Part shown: positions 44,070-54,297 of the stretch, one piece after another
How positions within the stretch are numbered: position 1 is the first letter of the stretch
How the letters are laid out: each line of letters opens with the position of its first letter
Origin: Paracoccus chinensis
GTDB lineage: Bacteria > Pseudomonadota > Alphaproteobacteria > Rhodobacterales > Rhodobacteraceae
Assembly: GCF_900102885.1 (NCBI RefSeq)
Contig: NZ_FNGE01000007.1
Location: forward strand, 1 to 64,000
Reading direction: 5' to 3'
Length of the DNA stretch: 64,000 bases
The notes under the pieces: model-generated
Told to the model about the DNA's origin: nothing
The model's input: the letters and a program-made list of their open reading frames with translations, nothing else
Database searches by the model: none
Position numbers and translations under genes: made by a program

Positions 44070-45053
44070 TCACCCTAGAATGCGATCCAGCGCGGCGTCC
44101 AGCGGCGCTGGATCGTCGAAACCCAGCCTCACCGGCAGAGTCAGCACCTTGGGGCGGAAGCTGCGCGGCAGGCGCGCCGCATCCTTTTCCGTCGTCACCA
44201 GTTGCGCCCCCAGCATCCTTGCCTCGGTTTCCAGCCGCGTCAGCATCTGGCGCGAGAAGGGCTGATGATCGGCCAAGGCCTCGGCGCGGACGATCCTCGC
44301 CCCCAGGTCGCGCAGGGTGGAGAAGAACTTGTCCGGATGGCCGATGCCCGCGAAGGCCAGTGCGCGCAGCCCCTGCCAATCCATGCCGGTCATCAGCGGT
44401 TGTAGCCGCCCCGTGAGGCGGGGCACCGGCAGCGCGGGCCAGCGGGCAGTGAAGCTGTCCTGAGTGGCGGGCTCTCCGATCGTCAGCACGAGGTCGGCAC
44501 GGGCCAGGCCCGTGGCGACCGGCTCTCGCAGGGGGCCTGCGGGCAGGCAGAGCCCGTTGCCCCAGCCCCGGCCTGCATCCACCACGACCAGCGCAAGGTC
44601 ATGCGCGAGGCTCGGATCTTGGAAGCCGTCGTCCAGCAGGATGACCCGGGCGCCCGCCTCGACCGCCGCGCGTGCCCCGGCTGTCCGGTCCTTCGCCACG
44701 AAAACAGGGGCGAAGGCCGACAGCAGCAGCGGTTCGTCACCCACTTGCGCGGCGGAATGGCGGCGTTCGTCCACGCGCAGGGGACCGGCCTCGGACCCGC
44801 CATGGCCCCGGCTGACCACATGCGCCTGCACCCCGCGCGAGGCCAGGCGCTCAATCATGGCAATGACGGTGGGAGTCTTGCCAGTGCCACCCGCATTGAG
44901 GTTGCCCACGCAGATCACCGGCACGCCCAGACGCAGGCGAGGGCCGCGGGCCAGCCGCCGGGCCGTGGCGCGGGCGTAAAGCGCACCCAAAGGCGCCAGC
45001 GCGCGGGCGGCGACGCCGGGCGAGCGGTTCCAGAAGGCGGGCGCGGTCAGCAC
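44070..45053 (-). CDS. lpxK: Tetraacyldisaccharide 4'-kinase (LpxK)
   Basis: Phosphorylates the 4' position of the lipid A disaccharide precursor at the inner membrane. The protein has 327 residues. The P-loop is [10 protein letters not shown] (51-60), preceded by an amphipathic or membrane-associated N-terminus ([18 protein letters not shown]). [23 protein letters not shown] and KDAARLP are also typical. GTG at 45053 is chosen; it lies 13 bp after waaA on the same strand and gives the usual start [10 protein letters not shown]. Together with waaA it makes Kdo-lipid A. Confidence 0.93.
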   Translation of the reverse strand: MLTAPAFWNRSPGVAARALAPLGALYARATARRLARGPRLRLGVPVICVGNLNAGGTGKTPTVIAMIERLASRGVQAHVVSRGHGGSEAGPLRVDERRHSAAQVGDEPLLLSAFAPVFVAKDRTAGARAAVEAGARVILLDDGFQDPSLAHDLALVVVDAGRGWGNGLCLPAGPLREPVATGLARADLVLTIGEPATQDSFTARWPALPVPRLTGRLQPLMTGMDWQGLRALAFAGIGHPDKFFSTLRDLGARIVRAEALADHQPFSRQMLTRLETEARMLGAQLVTTEKDAARLPRSFRPKVLTLPVRLGFDDPAPLDAALDRILG

Positions 45054-45066
45054 GGGGACCTGACCT

Positions 45067-46320
45067 TCATGCCGCGCCCTCGGGCAGATCCGACAGGATC
45101 GCATCGGCGATGCGGCGCGTGATCTCGGCCCCGGCGGTTGAAACCTCCCAGGCCGAGCGGGCGAGGCGCGCGGCGGCGTCGGGCGCGCTCAGATCCTCGA
45201 TGGCGGCGGGCAGCGCGCCCGCCGCGTGGATGCGCCGCGCGCCCCCGGCCCGATCCAGCGCCTGCCATTCGGCGGCCTGCGCCGAAAAGTGCGGCCCGTG
45301 AACGATGGCAGAGCCCAAGGCTGCGGGCTCGAAGGGATGGCGCGTGACCCCGGTGCCGGCCGTCAGCGTGCCGCCCATGTAGGTGACCGAGGCGAGGCGA
45401 TACCACAGCCCCAGTTCGGCGCTGTCCTCGGCCACAAGGACCTGGATGTCGGGCCCCGGGTCCAGCGCCTCGCGCCGGGCGACGGCAAGGCCCCGCGCCT
45501 CGGCCGCAGTGGCAATGGCGGCTGCCTCCTCGGCAATGGCCGGGGCGATGATCAGCAAGGCACGGTGATGGGCTGAAAGCAGGTTTTCCTGCGCGGCCAG
45601 CACGGGGACGACCTCGCGCAGCGGCAGGGCGGCGGCCAGCCAGACCTGGCGGTCGCGCAGCATCGGGCGCAGCGCCGCCAATTCGCGCATGTTGCAAAGC
45701 AGGGGTGGCAGGATAGGGGTAGCGGTGCCGATAACCTCAATCCGCTGAGGCGCGATGCCTTCGCGCAGCGCGGCCTCGTGCGCGACCTCGTCGGGCACCA
45801 GCACCCGGCTGAGCCGCGTGACAGGTCCCCGGCGCGCGCCCCGCCAGACACGGCGGGCCGCCGCCGCCGCAAGCTGGGCGGGGTTGGCGACCAGGGTGAT
45901 CGGCACGTCCCCCTCGTCGCAGGCGGCGATCAGGGCCGCGGGCAGGACCCCGTCGGTCAGGACCAGCGCCGCGGGTGCGGCCTGCTCGACCAGCAGCCGG
46001 GCCGAGATCGGGTCCGAGGGCGGTTCCGGCAGGACTGAGGGCACGGCGCGGTCGCCGCGTTCCACCGCGACAGGCCCCAGCGCCCCCAGCCTCAGGCCGG
46101 GGCGACGGCGGCGCAGCTCCTGTGCAAGCCCGCGCAGTTCCGAGGCGCCGCCGCACATCAGGATCAGCGGCCCGTCGCCGGGCGGCAGCACCAGGTTCGA
46201 GGGGTCCCCCTCGGGGCGCGGTCCCCTCAGCTGCCACCAGTAGGCGAGATCGCCGATGCCAGCCACGGTTGCGCGGTCCTCAGGCCGTCGAGGCGGGGGA
46301 AGCGGCCTCGGCCGGGTCAT
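45067..46320 (-). CDS. waaA: 3-deoxy-D-manno-octulosonic acid transferase (WaaA)
   Basis: Adds Kdo to lipid IVA using CMP-Kdo, at the inner face of the inner membrane. The 417-residue protein is a GT30 enzyme. The ends of the two Rossmann domains are visible: [12 protein letters not shown] and [25 protein letters not shown] (near 335-360), the latter being the family signature around the nucleotide site. The N-terminus is shorter than in enterobacterial WaaA and has no obvious transmembrane anchor. ATG at 46320 is inside the end of the DUF4170 gene (41 bp overlap). lpxK follows. Confidence 0.88.
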   Translation of the reverse strand: MTRPRPLPPPRRPEDRATVAGIGDLAYWWQLRGPRPEGDPSNLVLPPGDGPLILMCGGASELRGLAQELRRRRPGLRLGALGPVAVERGDRAVPSVLPEPPSDPISARLLVEQAAPAALVLTDGVLPAALIAACDEGDVPITLVANPAQLAAAAARRVWRGARRGPVTRLSRVLVPDEVAHEAALREGIAPQRIEVIGTATPILPPLLCNMRELAALRPMLRDRQVWLAAALPLREVVPVLAAQENLLSAHHRALLIIAPAIAEEAAAIATAAEARGLAVARREALDPGPDIQVLVAEDSAELGLWYRLASVTYMGGTLTAGTGVTRHPFEPAALGSAIVHGPHFSAQAAEWQALDRAGGARRIHAAGALPAAIEDLSAPDAAARLARSAWEVSTAGAEITRRIADAILSDLPEGAA

Positions 46321-46519
46321 GCAGACGGTGCAGATGCGCAATGAAGTAACGCACCTGCGCCTGGTCCACGGTCCGCTGCGCCTGCGCTTTCCACGCGGCA
46401 TGAGCCGAGGCGAAATCGGGGAAGATCCCCACGACATGGACGGCGGACGGGTCGCGGAACTCGTGCGAATCGGTCGACACGAGTTCGCCGCCATAAACGA
46501 GATGCAGGCGCTGGGTCAT
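46280..46519 (-). CDS. DUF4170 protein
   Basis: Small protein of 79 residues (MTQRLHLVYGGELVSTDSHEF, HVVGIFPDFASAHAAWKAQAQRTVDQAQVRYFIAHLHRL). It is the DUF4170 family, found in alphaproteobacteria next to waaA. No catalytic motif, signal or membrane segment is present. Its last 41 bp overlap waaA, so translation is probably coupled. Its role in Kdo-lipid A assembly is suggested only by this steady neighbourhood. Confidence 0.82.
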   Translation of the reverse strand: MTQRLHLVYGGELVSTDSHEFRDPSAVHVVGIFPDFASAHAAWKAQAQRTVDQAQVRYFIAHLHRLHDPAEAASPASTA

Positions 46520-46529
46520 CGGATCACCT

Positions 46530-46748
46530 TTGGCATTGGCTTTCGCAGGGGGAATAGACCCTGCCACGCCCGAGACCAAGGTTGAATGCATAGAATGTTG
46601 TGCGATCCGGGTTTGCCGCGAATCACTGAACGTGGCATGGATTTGGCAGAGCCGGACAGGCTCGCAGGACAAGGTTTCGCGTGCGGTGGTTGAGGGGCAC
46701 GCGGGGGATGCAGGGTTCCGGCCTTCGGGTTGGAACCCTGCGTTTTTT
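46530..46748 (+). ncRNA. Candidate small RNA ending in a strong terminator
   Basis: The 300 bp between the DUF4170 gene and tRNA-Leu hold no gene on either strand. A plus-strand terminator (46710-46748) has no protein gene upstream in its own direction for over 2 kb. The stretch before it contains other stems, for instance CGTGC paired with GCACG near 46689-46711. This suggests a short plus-strand RNA, possibly about 100-200 nt, ending at the T-run. No promoter was assigned and no known RNA family was recognised. Confidence 0.35.
46710..46748 (+). terminator. Rho-independent terminator
   Basis: GCAGGGTTCC (46710-46719) pairs perfectly with GGAACCCTGC (46732-46741). TTTTTT follows at 46743-46748. 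It points in the plus direction. Confidence 0.85.
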
Positions 46749-46818
46749 CTGCGCCGCCTTCGCGGCAAGAGTCATGCTTGAATCCCGGCCGCGAAGCGCC
46801 TAGCGGAAGGCATCCGCT

Positions 46819-46904
46819 GCGGGCGTGGCGGAATGGTAGACGCATGGGACTTAAACTCCCTGGGGCTGAAGCCCGTGCGGGTTCGAGTCCCGCCGCCCGC
46901 ACCA
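46819..46904 (+). tRNA. tRNA-Leu, anticodon TAA
   Basis: The acceptor stem GCGGGCG pairs with CGCCCGC (46894-46900). The anticodon loop is CTTAAAC with anticodon TAA, within GGGACTTAAACTCCC. A long variable arm (TGGGGCTGAAGCCCG) marks a class II tRNA, and the T-arm GCGGGTTCGAGTCCCGC is intact. CCA is encoded. TAA reads UUA leucine codons, which are rare in this GC-rich genome. Confidence 0.96.
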
Positions 46905-46988
46905 CCGACCTGCCTTGCTCCGGACGATCCGTGCGACGTTCGCCATCACCCGGTGGCGACTCGCGTTCGCCTTCGGGTAGAAGGCGGC

Positions 46989-48116
46989 ATGACATTCTCT
47001 CTGCGATCCGCGCTGCCCTTCTGGATGTCGCTGGGGCTGGTGCCTCTGGCCGTGCTGGCCGTCCTGCGAGGCGGCTGGTGGTTCCTGCTGATGCCGGCCT
47101 ATGCGTGGTATCTGGTCACGGCGCTGGACGGGCTGCTGGGGCTGAACGGAGAAAACCCCGACACCGAGACGCCCGTTGCGCGGCTGTTCTGGCATCGTGC
47201 GATCACGGTGATCTGGTGGCCCGTGCAGACGGCCGTGGTTTTCTGGGCGATCTGGCATGTCACCCGCAGCGGCCATCTGGGCGGGTGGGAGAAGCTGGGC
47301 ATCTTCTTCGGTCTCGGCGTCATGTCGGGCACGATCGGCATGGTCTATGCCCATGAGTTGCTGCATCAGAAGCCGGGGTTCGAGCGGTGGATGGGCGACC
47401 TCCTCCTCGCCTCGAACCTGTATTCGCATTTCCGGACCGAGCATCTGCTGGTCCACCATTCCTGGGTGGCGACCCCGGCCGACGCGGTGACGGCACGCTA
47501 CAACGAGGGGTTCTTCCGCTATTTCCTGCGCGTGCTGTGGACCTGCCCCCGTTCCGCCTGGCATGCCGAGAAGAAGCTGCTCGCGCGCGCCAAGCGCCCC
47601 GTCTGGAACCGGCGCAACCCCTTCTGGCGCTATGCCGCGCTGCAGGGGGGAATGCTGGTGCTGGCGGCGATGCTTGGCGGCTGGCAGGGCGTGCTGCTGT
47701 TCGTCTTCCAGGCCTTCGTCGCCATCTGGCAGCTCGAACTGACGAACTACGTCGAGCATTACGGCCTGACCCGCCGGCACCTGGGCGGCGGGCGGTATGA
47801 GCATGTGCTGCCCCGCCACAGCTGGAACGCCAGCCACACGGCCTCGAACTGGCTGCTGATCAACCTGCAGCGCCACTCGGACCACCATTACAAGCCCGAC
47901 CGCCGCTTCCCCCTGCTGCAGACCTATGCCGAGGATGAGGCGCCGCAATTGCCCTATGGCTATCCGGCGATGACCTTCGTGGCGATGGTGCCGCCCTGGT
48001 GGCGGCGGCGGATGAACCCGCGCGTGCGGGCCTGGCGCAGGAAGTTCTATCCCGACGTCACCGACTGGACGCCCTACAATCGCGGCGAGAACCCGATGCC
48101 GCGCGGCGCACTATAA
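46989..48116 (+). CDS. AlkB-like alkane 1-monooxygenase / membrane fatty acid hydroxylase
   Basis: Integral-membrane di-iron hydroxylase, 375 residues. It has the eight-His pattern of AlkB: H122-ELL-H126, H152-x3-H156-H157 (EHLLVHHSWVATP), and LQRHSDHHYKPDRR near 298-307, plus NYVEHYGLTR between. About six transmembrane segments are visible. The family hydroxylates medium-chain alkanes or related chains with rubredoxin as electron donor; no rubredoxin gene is nearby. ATG at 46989 begins the first membrane segment. It overlaps no other gene and is convergent with ccrM. The substrate is uncertain. Confidence 0.9.
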   Translation: MTFSLRSALPFWMSLGLVPLAVLAVLRGGWWFLLMPAYAWYLVTALDGLLGLNGENPDTETPVARLFWHRAITVIWWPVQTAVVFWAIWHVTRSGHLGGWEKLGIFFGLGVMSGTIGMVYAHELLHQKPGFERWMGDLLLASNLYSHFRTEHLLVHHSWVATPADAVTARYNEGFFRYFLRVLWTCPRSAWHAEKKLLARAKRPVWNRRNPFWRYAALQGGMLVLAAMLGGWQGVLLFVFQAFVAIWQLELTNYVEHYGLTRRHLGGGRYEHVLPRHSWNASHTASNWLLINLQRHSDHHYKPDRRFPLLQTYAEDEAPQLPYGYPAMTFVAMVPPWWRRRMNPRVRAWRRKFYPDVTDWTPYNRGENPMPRGAL

Positions 48117-48149
48117 AAAAAAACCCCGCCGAGGCGGACCCGGGCGGGG
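48115..48149 (-). terminator. Terminator of ccrM (minus strand)
   Basis: CCCCGCC (48124-48130) pairs with GGCGGGG (48143-48149). On the minus strand the stem is followed by nine T residues (the A-run at 48115-48123). It lies directly after the alkB stop and about 60 bp after the end of ccrM. Confidence 0.82.
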
Positions 48150-48208
48150 CGAGTTCGTCCCGCAGCCGAAGGAAAACCCTGCGGCCCGAGACACCGGCGA
48201 ACCTAGCG

Positions 48209-49419
<1,211 letters not shown>

Positions 49420-49421
<2 letters not shown>

Positions 49422-50064
49422 ATAGATTTAGACTGGGGTCTGGACACAATATCTTGTGGATGGCCGGAAATCCCATCCTATGGAACGGGGTTGCACCCTT
49501 CTCGGCCAGGGCTCGGCGGTGTGTTTCGGTGGGGTAGCCCATGTTCTGCTCCCATCCGTAACCGGGAAATTGCTGCGCCAGATCCGACATGATCCGGTCG
49601 CGTTCCACCTTGGCGATGATCGAGGCCGCGGCGATGGACAGGCAGGCCGCATCCCCCCGGACAATGGCCTCGGCCGGACAATCCAGACCCCAGGGCAGGC
49701 GCTTGCCATCGACCAACGCCATGCAGGGACGCTGGCGCAGCCCCGCCACGGCGCGGCGCATGGCCAGGTGGCTGGCGTAGTGGATGTTGAGTTGCCCGAT
49801 CTCTTCGACGCTGGCATGGGCGATGGACCAGTCGGCGCAGTCCTTGATCTGCTCGGCCAGTTGCCGGCGCTTCGCGGGCGACAGCTTCTTGGAATCGTCG
49901 AGACCCCGCGGGATGCCCTTGCGCGGCAGGATCACCGCCGCCGCCGTGACCGGCCCGGCCAGAGGCCCGCGCCCGACCTCGTCCACGCCGCAGATGAAGC
50001 GCGCGCCCTGGGCCATGCAGGCGCGTTCATGGCGGAAAGTGGGGCGGGGCCGGGGTTCCTTCAT
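49420..50064 (-). CDS. rnhB: Ribonuclease HII
   Basis: Cleaves RNA in RNA-DNA hybrids, including single ribonucleotides left in DNA. The 214-residue protein has the DEVGRGPLAGPV motif (D28, E29) with the metal-binding acidic residues, then DSKKLSPAKR, and the later acidic residues in MALVDGKRLP and SIIAKVERDRIM. ATG at 50064 gives a short N-terminal extension relative to the family core; a later ATG near residue 17 is also possible. It lies upstream of ccrM on the same strand, 86 bp apart. Confidence 0.92.
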
Positions 50065-50221
50065 GAGCGCGTTCTACCCCCGCAGGCGCAATGCGGCCAG
50101 CCTGCGCATGAGGGACCGGCGGATACCCTTGCGTCCTGACCGCAGGGGCATTTGGATCAGGAGGAAGGACATGACGTTTCTTCCTGATCCTATCCCTCGG
50201 GGATGGGGAACTGGCCCGCTG

Positions 50222-51142
50222 CTAGCCTGCCCGGCCCGAGCCGTGGGTGCCGAACCACAACGGCGCGTGGCGGTTCACGTCCTTGTAAAGCAGGTAGCGG
50301 AAGCGGCCCGGCCCGCCTGCATAGCAGGCCTGCGGGCAGAAGGCGCGCAGCCACATGAAGTCGCCGGGGCCGACCTCGACCCAGTCACGGTTCAGGCGAT
50401 AGACGGCCTTGCCTTCCAGCACGAAGAGCCCGTGTTCCATCACGTGGGTTTCCGCGAAGGGGATCGAGCCGCCGGGCTGGAAGGTCACGACGGTGATATG
50501 CATGTCGTGGCGCAGGTCGGCCGGGTCCATGAAGCGGGTCGTGGCCCAGGCGCCCTCGGTGTCGGGCATGGGCGAAGGCGCGATGTCCTGCTCGTGTGCC
50601 ACGATCGGATCGGGGGGCGTGATCCCGGCGGCGGGCTGCCAGCGCTTGCGCCACCAGTGAAATCCCGCGTTGCCGGGCGTGGCGTTGCGAATGGACCAGG
50701 GCGTACCCGGTGGCACATAGGCGAAGCCGCCGGGCGCCAGGCGATGGGTGGTGCCGGCGATGGTGATGTCCAGGTCGCCGCCGGTCACGAAAATGGCGGA
50801 CTGGACCTCGGGGTCGTCCTCGGGCGCGTCGCTGCCGCCACCCTCGGCCAGTTCCACCACGTACTGGCTGAAGGTCTCGGCGAAGCCCGACAGGGGCCGA
50901 GCGAGCATCCACATCCGCATCCCCGTCCAGCCCGGCAGGAAGCTGGTCACGATGTCGCGCATGACGCTGCGCGGGATCACCGCGTAGGCGCTGGTGAAGA
51001 CAGCCGTATCGGTGGTCAGCCCCGTCTGCGGCGGCAGGCCCGCCACCGGGCCGGCATAGCTGCCACGCGCGCGGGCGGCGGGCGCCTCGGCTTCTCCGGG
51101 GATCGGGGCGGGGTTGCCGCTGGGGGTCGTCTCGTCGATCAT
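50222..51142 (-). CDS. allE: (S)-ureidoglycine aminohydrolase (AllE)
   Basis: Converts (S)-ureidoglycine to (S)-ureidoglycolate and ammonia in allantoin degradation. The 306-residue protein is a double cupin: the first half has GTTHRLAPGGFAYVPPGTPWSIRN and the second ETHVMEHGLFVLEGKAVYRLNRDWVEVGPGDFMWLRAFCPQACYAGG. The His, Glu and His ligands for manganese lie in the second cupin. ATG at 51142 is taken as start. It is the last gene of a minus-strand ureide set with the puuE-uraD fusion and an MFS carrier. Confidence 0.9.
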   Translation of the reverse strand: MIDETTPSGNPAPIPGEAEAPAARARGSYAGPVAGLPPQTGLTTDTAVFTSAYAVIPRSVMRDIVTSFLPGWTGMRMWMLARPLSGFAETFSQYVVELAEGGGSDAPEDDPEVQSAIFVTGGDLDITIAGTTHRLAPGGFAYVPPGTPWSIRNATPGNAGFHWWRKRWQPAAGITPPDPIVAHEQDIAPSPMPDTEGAWATTRFMDPADLRHDMHITVVTFQPGGSIPFAETHVMEHGLFVLEGKAVYRLNRDWVEVGPGDFMWLRAFCPQACYAGGPGRFRYLLYKDVNRHAPLWFGTHGSGRAG

Positions 51143-51316
51143 CGCTGCTGTCCTTGCTGCCGTGGCGCGGCCTCGAGGGTGAATGTCCCATCCTCCACGG
51201 GCCCCTGCAAGCCGGGCCACGCTGCTGCGGCCCGCTGCAAAACGCGAAACACCTGATGCCTGGAGCAAAGGATTTCTGACGTCAGGCCAAAGGAGGCGGG
51301 CCCTCCGATGCCCCTT

Positions 51317-52720
51317 TCAGCCCAGCATCTGCTTCAGCCGCAGTTCGGCGATGCGCATCACCTGACGCTCGGCCTCGGCCCGCTCGGTGGCACTGTCGTT
51401 ATCCACCCGGCGCGCCATCGCGACCATGATCCCCGACTTGTCGTGGTCGCGCACGGCGATGATGAAGGGAAAGCCGTGGCGGGCGACATAAGCCTCGTTC
51501 AGGCGGGTGAACTCGGCGCGTTCGGCGTCGGTCAGAGCGTCAAGGCCGGCGCTGGCCTGCTCGGCGGTGGACTCGGCGGTCAGACGCCTGGCCGCCGCGA
51601 GCTTGCCGGCAAGGTCGGGATGGGCACGCAGGACGGCCAGCCGCTCGTCGTCCGAGGCCGCGCGGAAGTGCCGCGCCATGGCGGCGGCAAGCCCCTCCGC
51701 GCTGTCATGGGCCGCGCCCATCTCGCCGTCCCAGGTCCGCTCGGCGACCCAGGGGGAATGCTCGAAGATCGAGCCGAAGCGTTCGACGAAAGCGGCACGG
51801 TCTGTCTGCCAGGGACGTTCCGTCGCCACATAGGGATGCGTCGCTGCCCAGTGGCGGGCGATGTCGAGGCGGGTCGCGAACCATACCCCCTCATGCGCAC
51901 GGGCATGGTTAAGGAAGCGTTTCAGCCCCTCGGCCCGGCCCGGACGGCCCGCAAGACGGCAGTGCAGACCGATCGAGAGCATCCGCGCCCTGCCCTCGCC
52001 CCCCTCGCGCCACATGCAGTCAAAGGCGTCGCGCAGGTACAGGAAGAACTCCTCGCCATTGGTGAAGCCGCCATTGGCGAAGCGCATGTCATTGGCGTCC
52101 AGCGTATAGGGCACCATCAGCTGCGGATGGCCGTTGTGGACGTGCCAGAAGGGCAGTTCATCGGCATAGGTGTCGGCCAGATACTCGAAGCCACCTTCCT
52201 CGCAGCCCAGCGGCACCGTGTTCATCGACGCCCGGCCCTGGTAGAAGCCCAGCGGTCGCGTGCCCGTGACCTGGGTGTGCAGTTCGACCGCCTGCCGGAT
52301 GTGCTCGGCCTCGACCTCGCGCGGGACGTCCCTGTAGTCGATCCATTTCAGCCCGTGGGTCGCCATTTCCCAGCCCGCGTCGATCATGGCGCGGGTCTGT
52401 TCGGGGCTGCGGGCCAATGCGGTCGCCACGCCGTAGCAGGTGACGGGGATGCCCTCGAGCATCCGGTAGAGCCGCCAGAAGCCCGCGCGGGCGCCATAGT
52501 CGTAGATCGTCTCCATGTTCCAGTGGCGCTGGCCCGGCCAGGGCTGGGCGCCGACGATTTCCGACAGGAAGGCCTCGGACGCAGCGTCGCCATGCTCGAT
52601 CGAGTTCTCGCCGCCTTCCTCGTAGTTGACGACGATCTGCACGGCGATGCGCGCGCCGCCCGGCCATTCCGGATCAGGCGCCTCGGCCCCGTAACCTCGC
52701 ATGTCGCGGCTGTAGCGCAT
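51317..52720 (-). CDS. Allantoinase (PuuE) fused to OHCU decarboxylase (UraD)
   Basis: Two-domain protein of 467 residues. The N-terminal 300 residues are a PuuE-type, metal-free or weakly metal-dependent polysaccharide-deacetylase-fold allantoinase (VNYEEGGENSIEHGD, YGVATALARSPEQ, MATHGLKWIDY, GFYQGRASMNT). The C-terminal 160 residues are UraD, the decarboxylase of 2-oxo-4-hydroxy-4-carboxy-5-ureidoimidazoline (FGSIFEHSPWVAERTWDG, LRAHPDLAGKLA, FTRLNEAYVARHGFPFIIAVRD). The fusion links two successive ureide steps. ATG at 52720 begins MRYSRDMRGYG. Confidence 0.92.
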   Translation of the reverse strand: MRYSRDMRGYGAEAPDPEWPGGARIAVQIVVNYEEGGENSIEHGDAASEAFLSEIVGAQPWPGQRHWNMETIYDYGARAGFWRLYRMLEGIPVTCYGVATALARSPEQTRAMIDAGWEMATHGLKWIDYRDVPREVEAEHIRQAVELHTQVTGTRPLGFYQGRASMNTVPLGCEEGGFEYLADTYADELPFWHVHNGHPQLMVPYTLDANDMRFANGGFTNGEEFFLYLRDAFDCMWREGGEGRARMLSIGLHCRLAGRPGRAEGLKRFLNHARAHEGVWFATRLDIARHWAATHPYVATERPWQTDRAAFVERFGSIFEHSPWVAERTWDGEMGAAHDSAEGLAAAMARHFRAASDDERLAVLRAHPDLAGKLAAARRLTAESTAEQASAGLDALTDAERAEFTRLNEAYVARHGFPFIIAVRDHDKSGIMVAMARRVDNDSATERAEAERQVMRIAELRLKQMLG

Positions 52721-52813
52721 CCCCTGCCCCCCATGTTGTCCTGCGGCGGGCAAGGTCACGCGCAACCGCCCGCTTGTCCAGCGCACGGCGACGGATTTCC
52801 GGCAGGCGGCAAC

Positions 52814-54031
52814 CTAGCGGGCGGGCACCAGTTCGCGTTCGCGCGGCAGGAAGGCAGTCAGCAGGCCCAGCACCGGCAGGACGGAACACAGGTTGAAGAC
52901 AAAGCCGATGCCTTGGGCATCGGCGACCCAGCCCAGCACGGCGGCCGCGATCCCGCCCATGCCGAAGGCAAAGCCGAAGAACAGCCCCGCGATCAGCCCG
53001 GTGCGGCCCGGCACGAGTTCCTGCGCGAAGACCACGATGGCCGGCGCGGCCGAGGCCATGATCGCGCCGACCAGCACCGTCAGCACGGCGGTTGCCGCGA
53101 GCCCCACATGCGGCAGCAGCAGCGAGAACGGCAGCACGCCCAGGATCGAGAACCAGATCACCTTGCGCGTCCCCACCCGGTCCCCCGCGATGCCGCCTAG
53201 CATCACCCCCGCGGCCGAGCCGAACAGCAGCAGGAACAGCATCACCTGCGATCCTTGCGCGGACATCGAGAACTTCTCGATCAGGAAGAAGGTGTAATAG
53301 CTGGTCAGGCTGGCCATGTAGAAGGCCTTGGTCATCGACAGGACCGCCAGCACGCCGATGGCCATGACGATGCGGCGCGGCGCGAGGTTTGGCGCGGCGG
53401 CCACTCGCAGGGCGCCCGCGCGGCGGCGCCCCTCGGCCCAGCGCCCGACCTGCCACAGCACGCCCGACCCGGCGAGCGCGATCAGCGCCAGCCAGCCCAG
53501 CACCGAACGGCCCAGCGGCACGACCAGGAAGGCCGCCAGCAGCGGGCCGATGGCCTGCCCGCCGTTGCCGCCCAGCTGGAACAGCGACTGCGCCGTCCCG
53601 AAGCGCCCGCCCGAAGCCGTCCGCGCCACCCGAGAGCTTTCGGGATGGAAGATCGAGGACCCGAGCCCGATCAGCATCGCCCCCGTCAGCAGCATCCCGT
53701 AGCTGCCCGCCTGCGCCAGCGTCAGGACACCCGCGAAGCTGCATAGCATGCCCACCGCAAGCGACCGCGGCATCGGGTGGCGGTCCGTGACCATGCCTAC
53801 CACCGGCTGCAGCAGCGAGGCCGTCACCTGGAAGGCAAAGGTCATCAGCCCGATCTGGGCGTATGAGAGCGCGAACTCGTCCTTGAGCAGCGGATAGATC
53901 GCCGACAGCAGCGACTGCAGGATGTCGTTGACCATGTGGCACAGGCTGATCGCGATCAGCACTGGCCAGACCGGCCCGGCCTTCGCCCTCATCGAGGAAT
54001 CGGAAGGGGCCGTAAGATCGCTGGTCGTCAT
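52814..54031 (-). CDS. MFS transporter, fosmidomycin-resistance (Fsr) type
   Basis: Major facilitator protein of 405 residues with twelve transmembrane segments. The start ISLCHMVNDILQSLLSAIYPLLKDEFALSYAQIGLMTFAFQVTASLLQPVVGM, with HxxxD in the first helix, is typical of Fsr-type efflux carriers. GSSIFHPESSRVAR is a further hallmark. It lies upstream of the puuE-uraD gene on the same strand, so it may serve the ureide set, but Fsr relatives are mainly drug or metabolite exporters. Divergent from the GntR gene at 54298. Confidence 0.87.
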   Translation of the reverse strand: MTTSDLTAPSDSSMRAKAGPVWPVLIAISLCHMVNDILQSLLSAIYPLLKDEFALSYAQIGLMTFAFQVTASLLQPVVGMVTDRHPMPRSLAVGMLCSFAGVLTLAQAGSYGMLLTGAMLIGLGSSIFHPESSRVARTASGGRFGTAQSLFQLGGNGGQAIGPLLAAFLVVPLGRSVLGWLALIALAGSGVLWQVGRWAEGRRRAGALRVAAAPNLAPRRIVMAIGVLAVLSMTKAFYMASLTSYYTFFLIEKFSMSAQGSQVMLFLLLFGSAAGVMLGGIAGDRVGTRKVIWFSILGVLPFSLLLPHVGLAATAVLTVLVGAIMASAAPAIVVFAQELVPGRTGLIAGLFFGFAFGMGGIAAAVLGWVADAQGIGFVFNLCSVLPVLGLLTAFLPRERELVPAR

Positions 54032-54171
54032 GGGACGGCTTTTCTCGCCTTGGGGAATCGCCGCCTTTTCTGCCCGGTTTTCAAAGGCGCGTCATCCCTT
54101 GCAAGGCTGCTCTGGCCAACACTCGGCTACCGGCGCACGCCACTTTCAACGGATGTATGTCAATCCTCTCA

Positions 54172-54208
54172 AATGTCATATTGACGTTACGTCATCGGGC
54201 TGTAGCCT
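54172..54208 (+). promoter_or_regulatory. Palindromes and possible promoter before the GntR gene
   Basis: Two overlapping palindromes lie here. One is AATGTCA-TAT-TGACGTT (54172-54188), with one mismatch. The other is the perfect TGACGTTACGTCA (54182-54194). A possible -35 TTGACG (54181-54186) and -10 TAGCCT (54203-54208) overlap them. The site is about 90 bp before the GntR ATG, between it and the divergent MFS gene. Autoregulation by the GntR protein is inferred. Confidence 0.5.
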
Positions 54209-54297
54209 TGGTTAATCGGGTGATACCAGACCTTTTCGTCAACTTTTGCTCATGGTGAAGCAGATTCTATAGTCCCTGCCGCAAGGATCGGAACGAT

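Noticed and set aside
50161-50200. Strong GAGGAAGGACATG-type start signal after rnhB on the plus strand
   Set aside because: The frame it opens is only antisense to the allE gene, and its protein looks like a high-GC shadow. The G/A-rich stretch also forms a weak stem with TTCCTGATCC.
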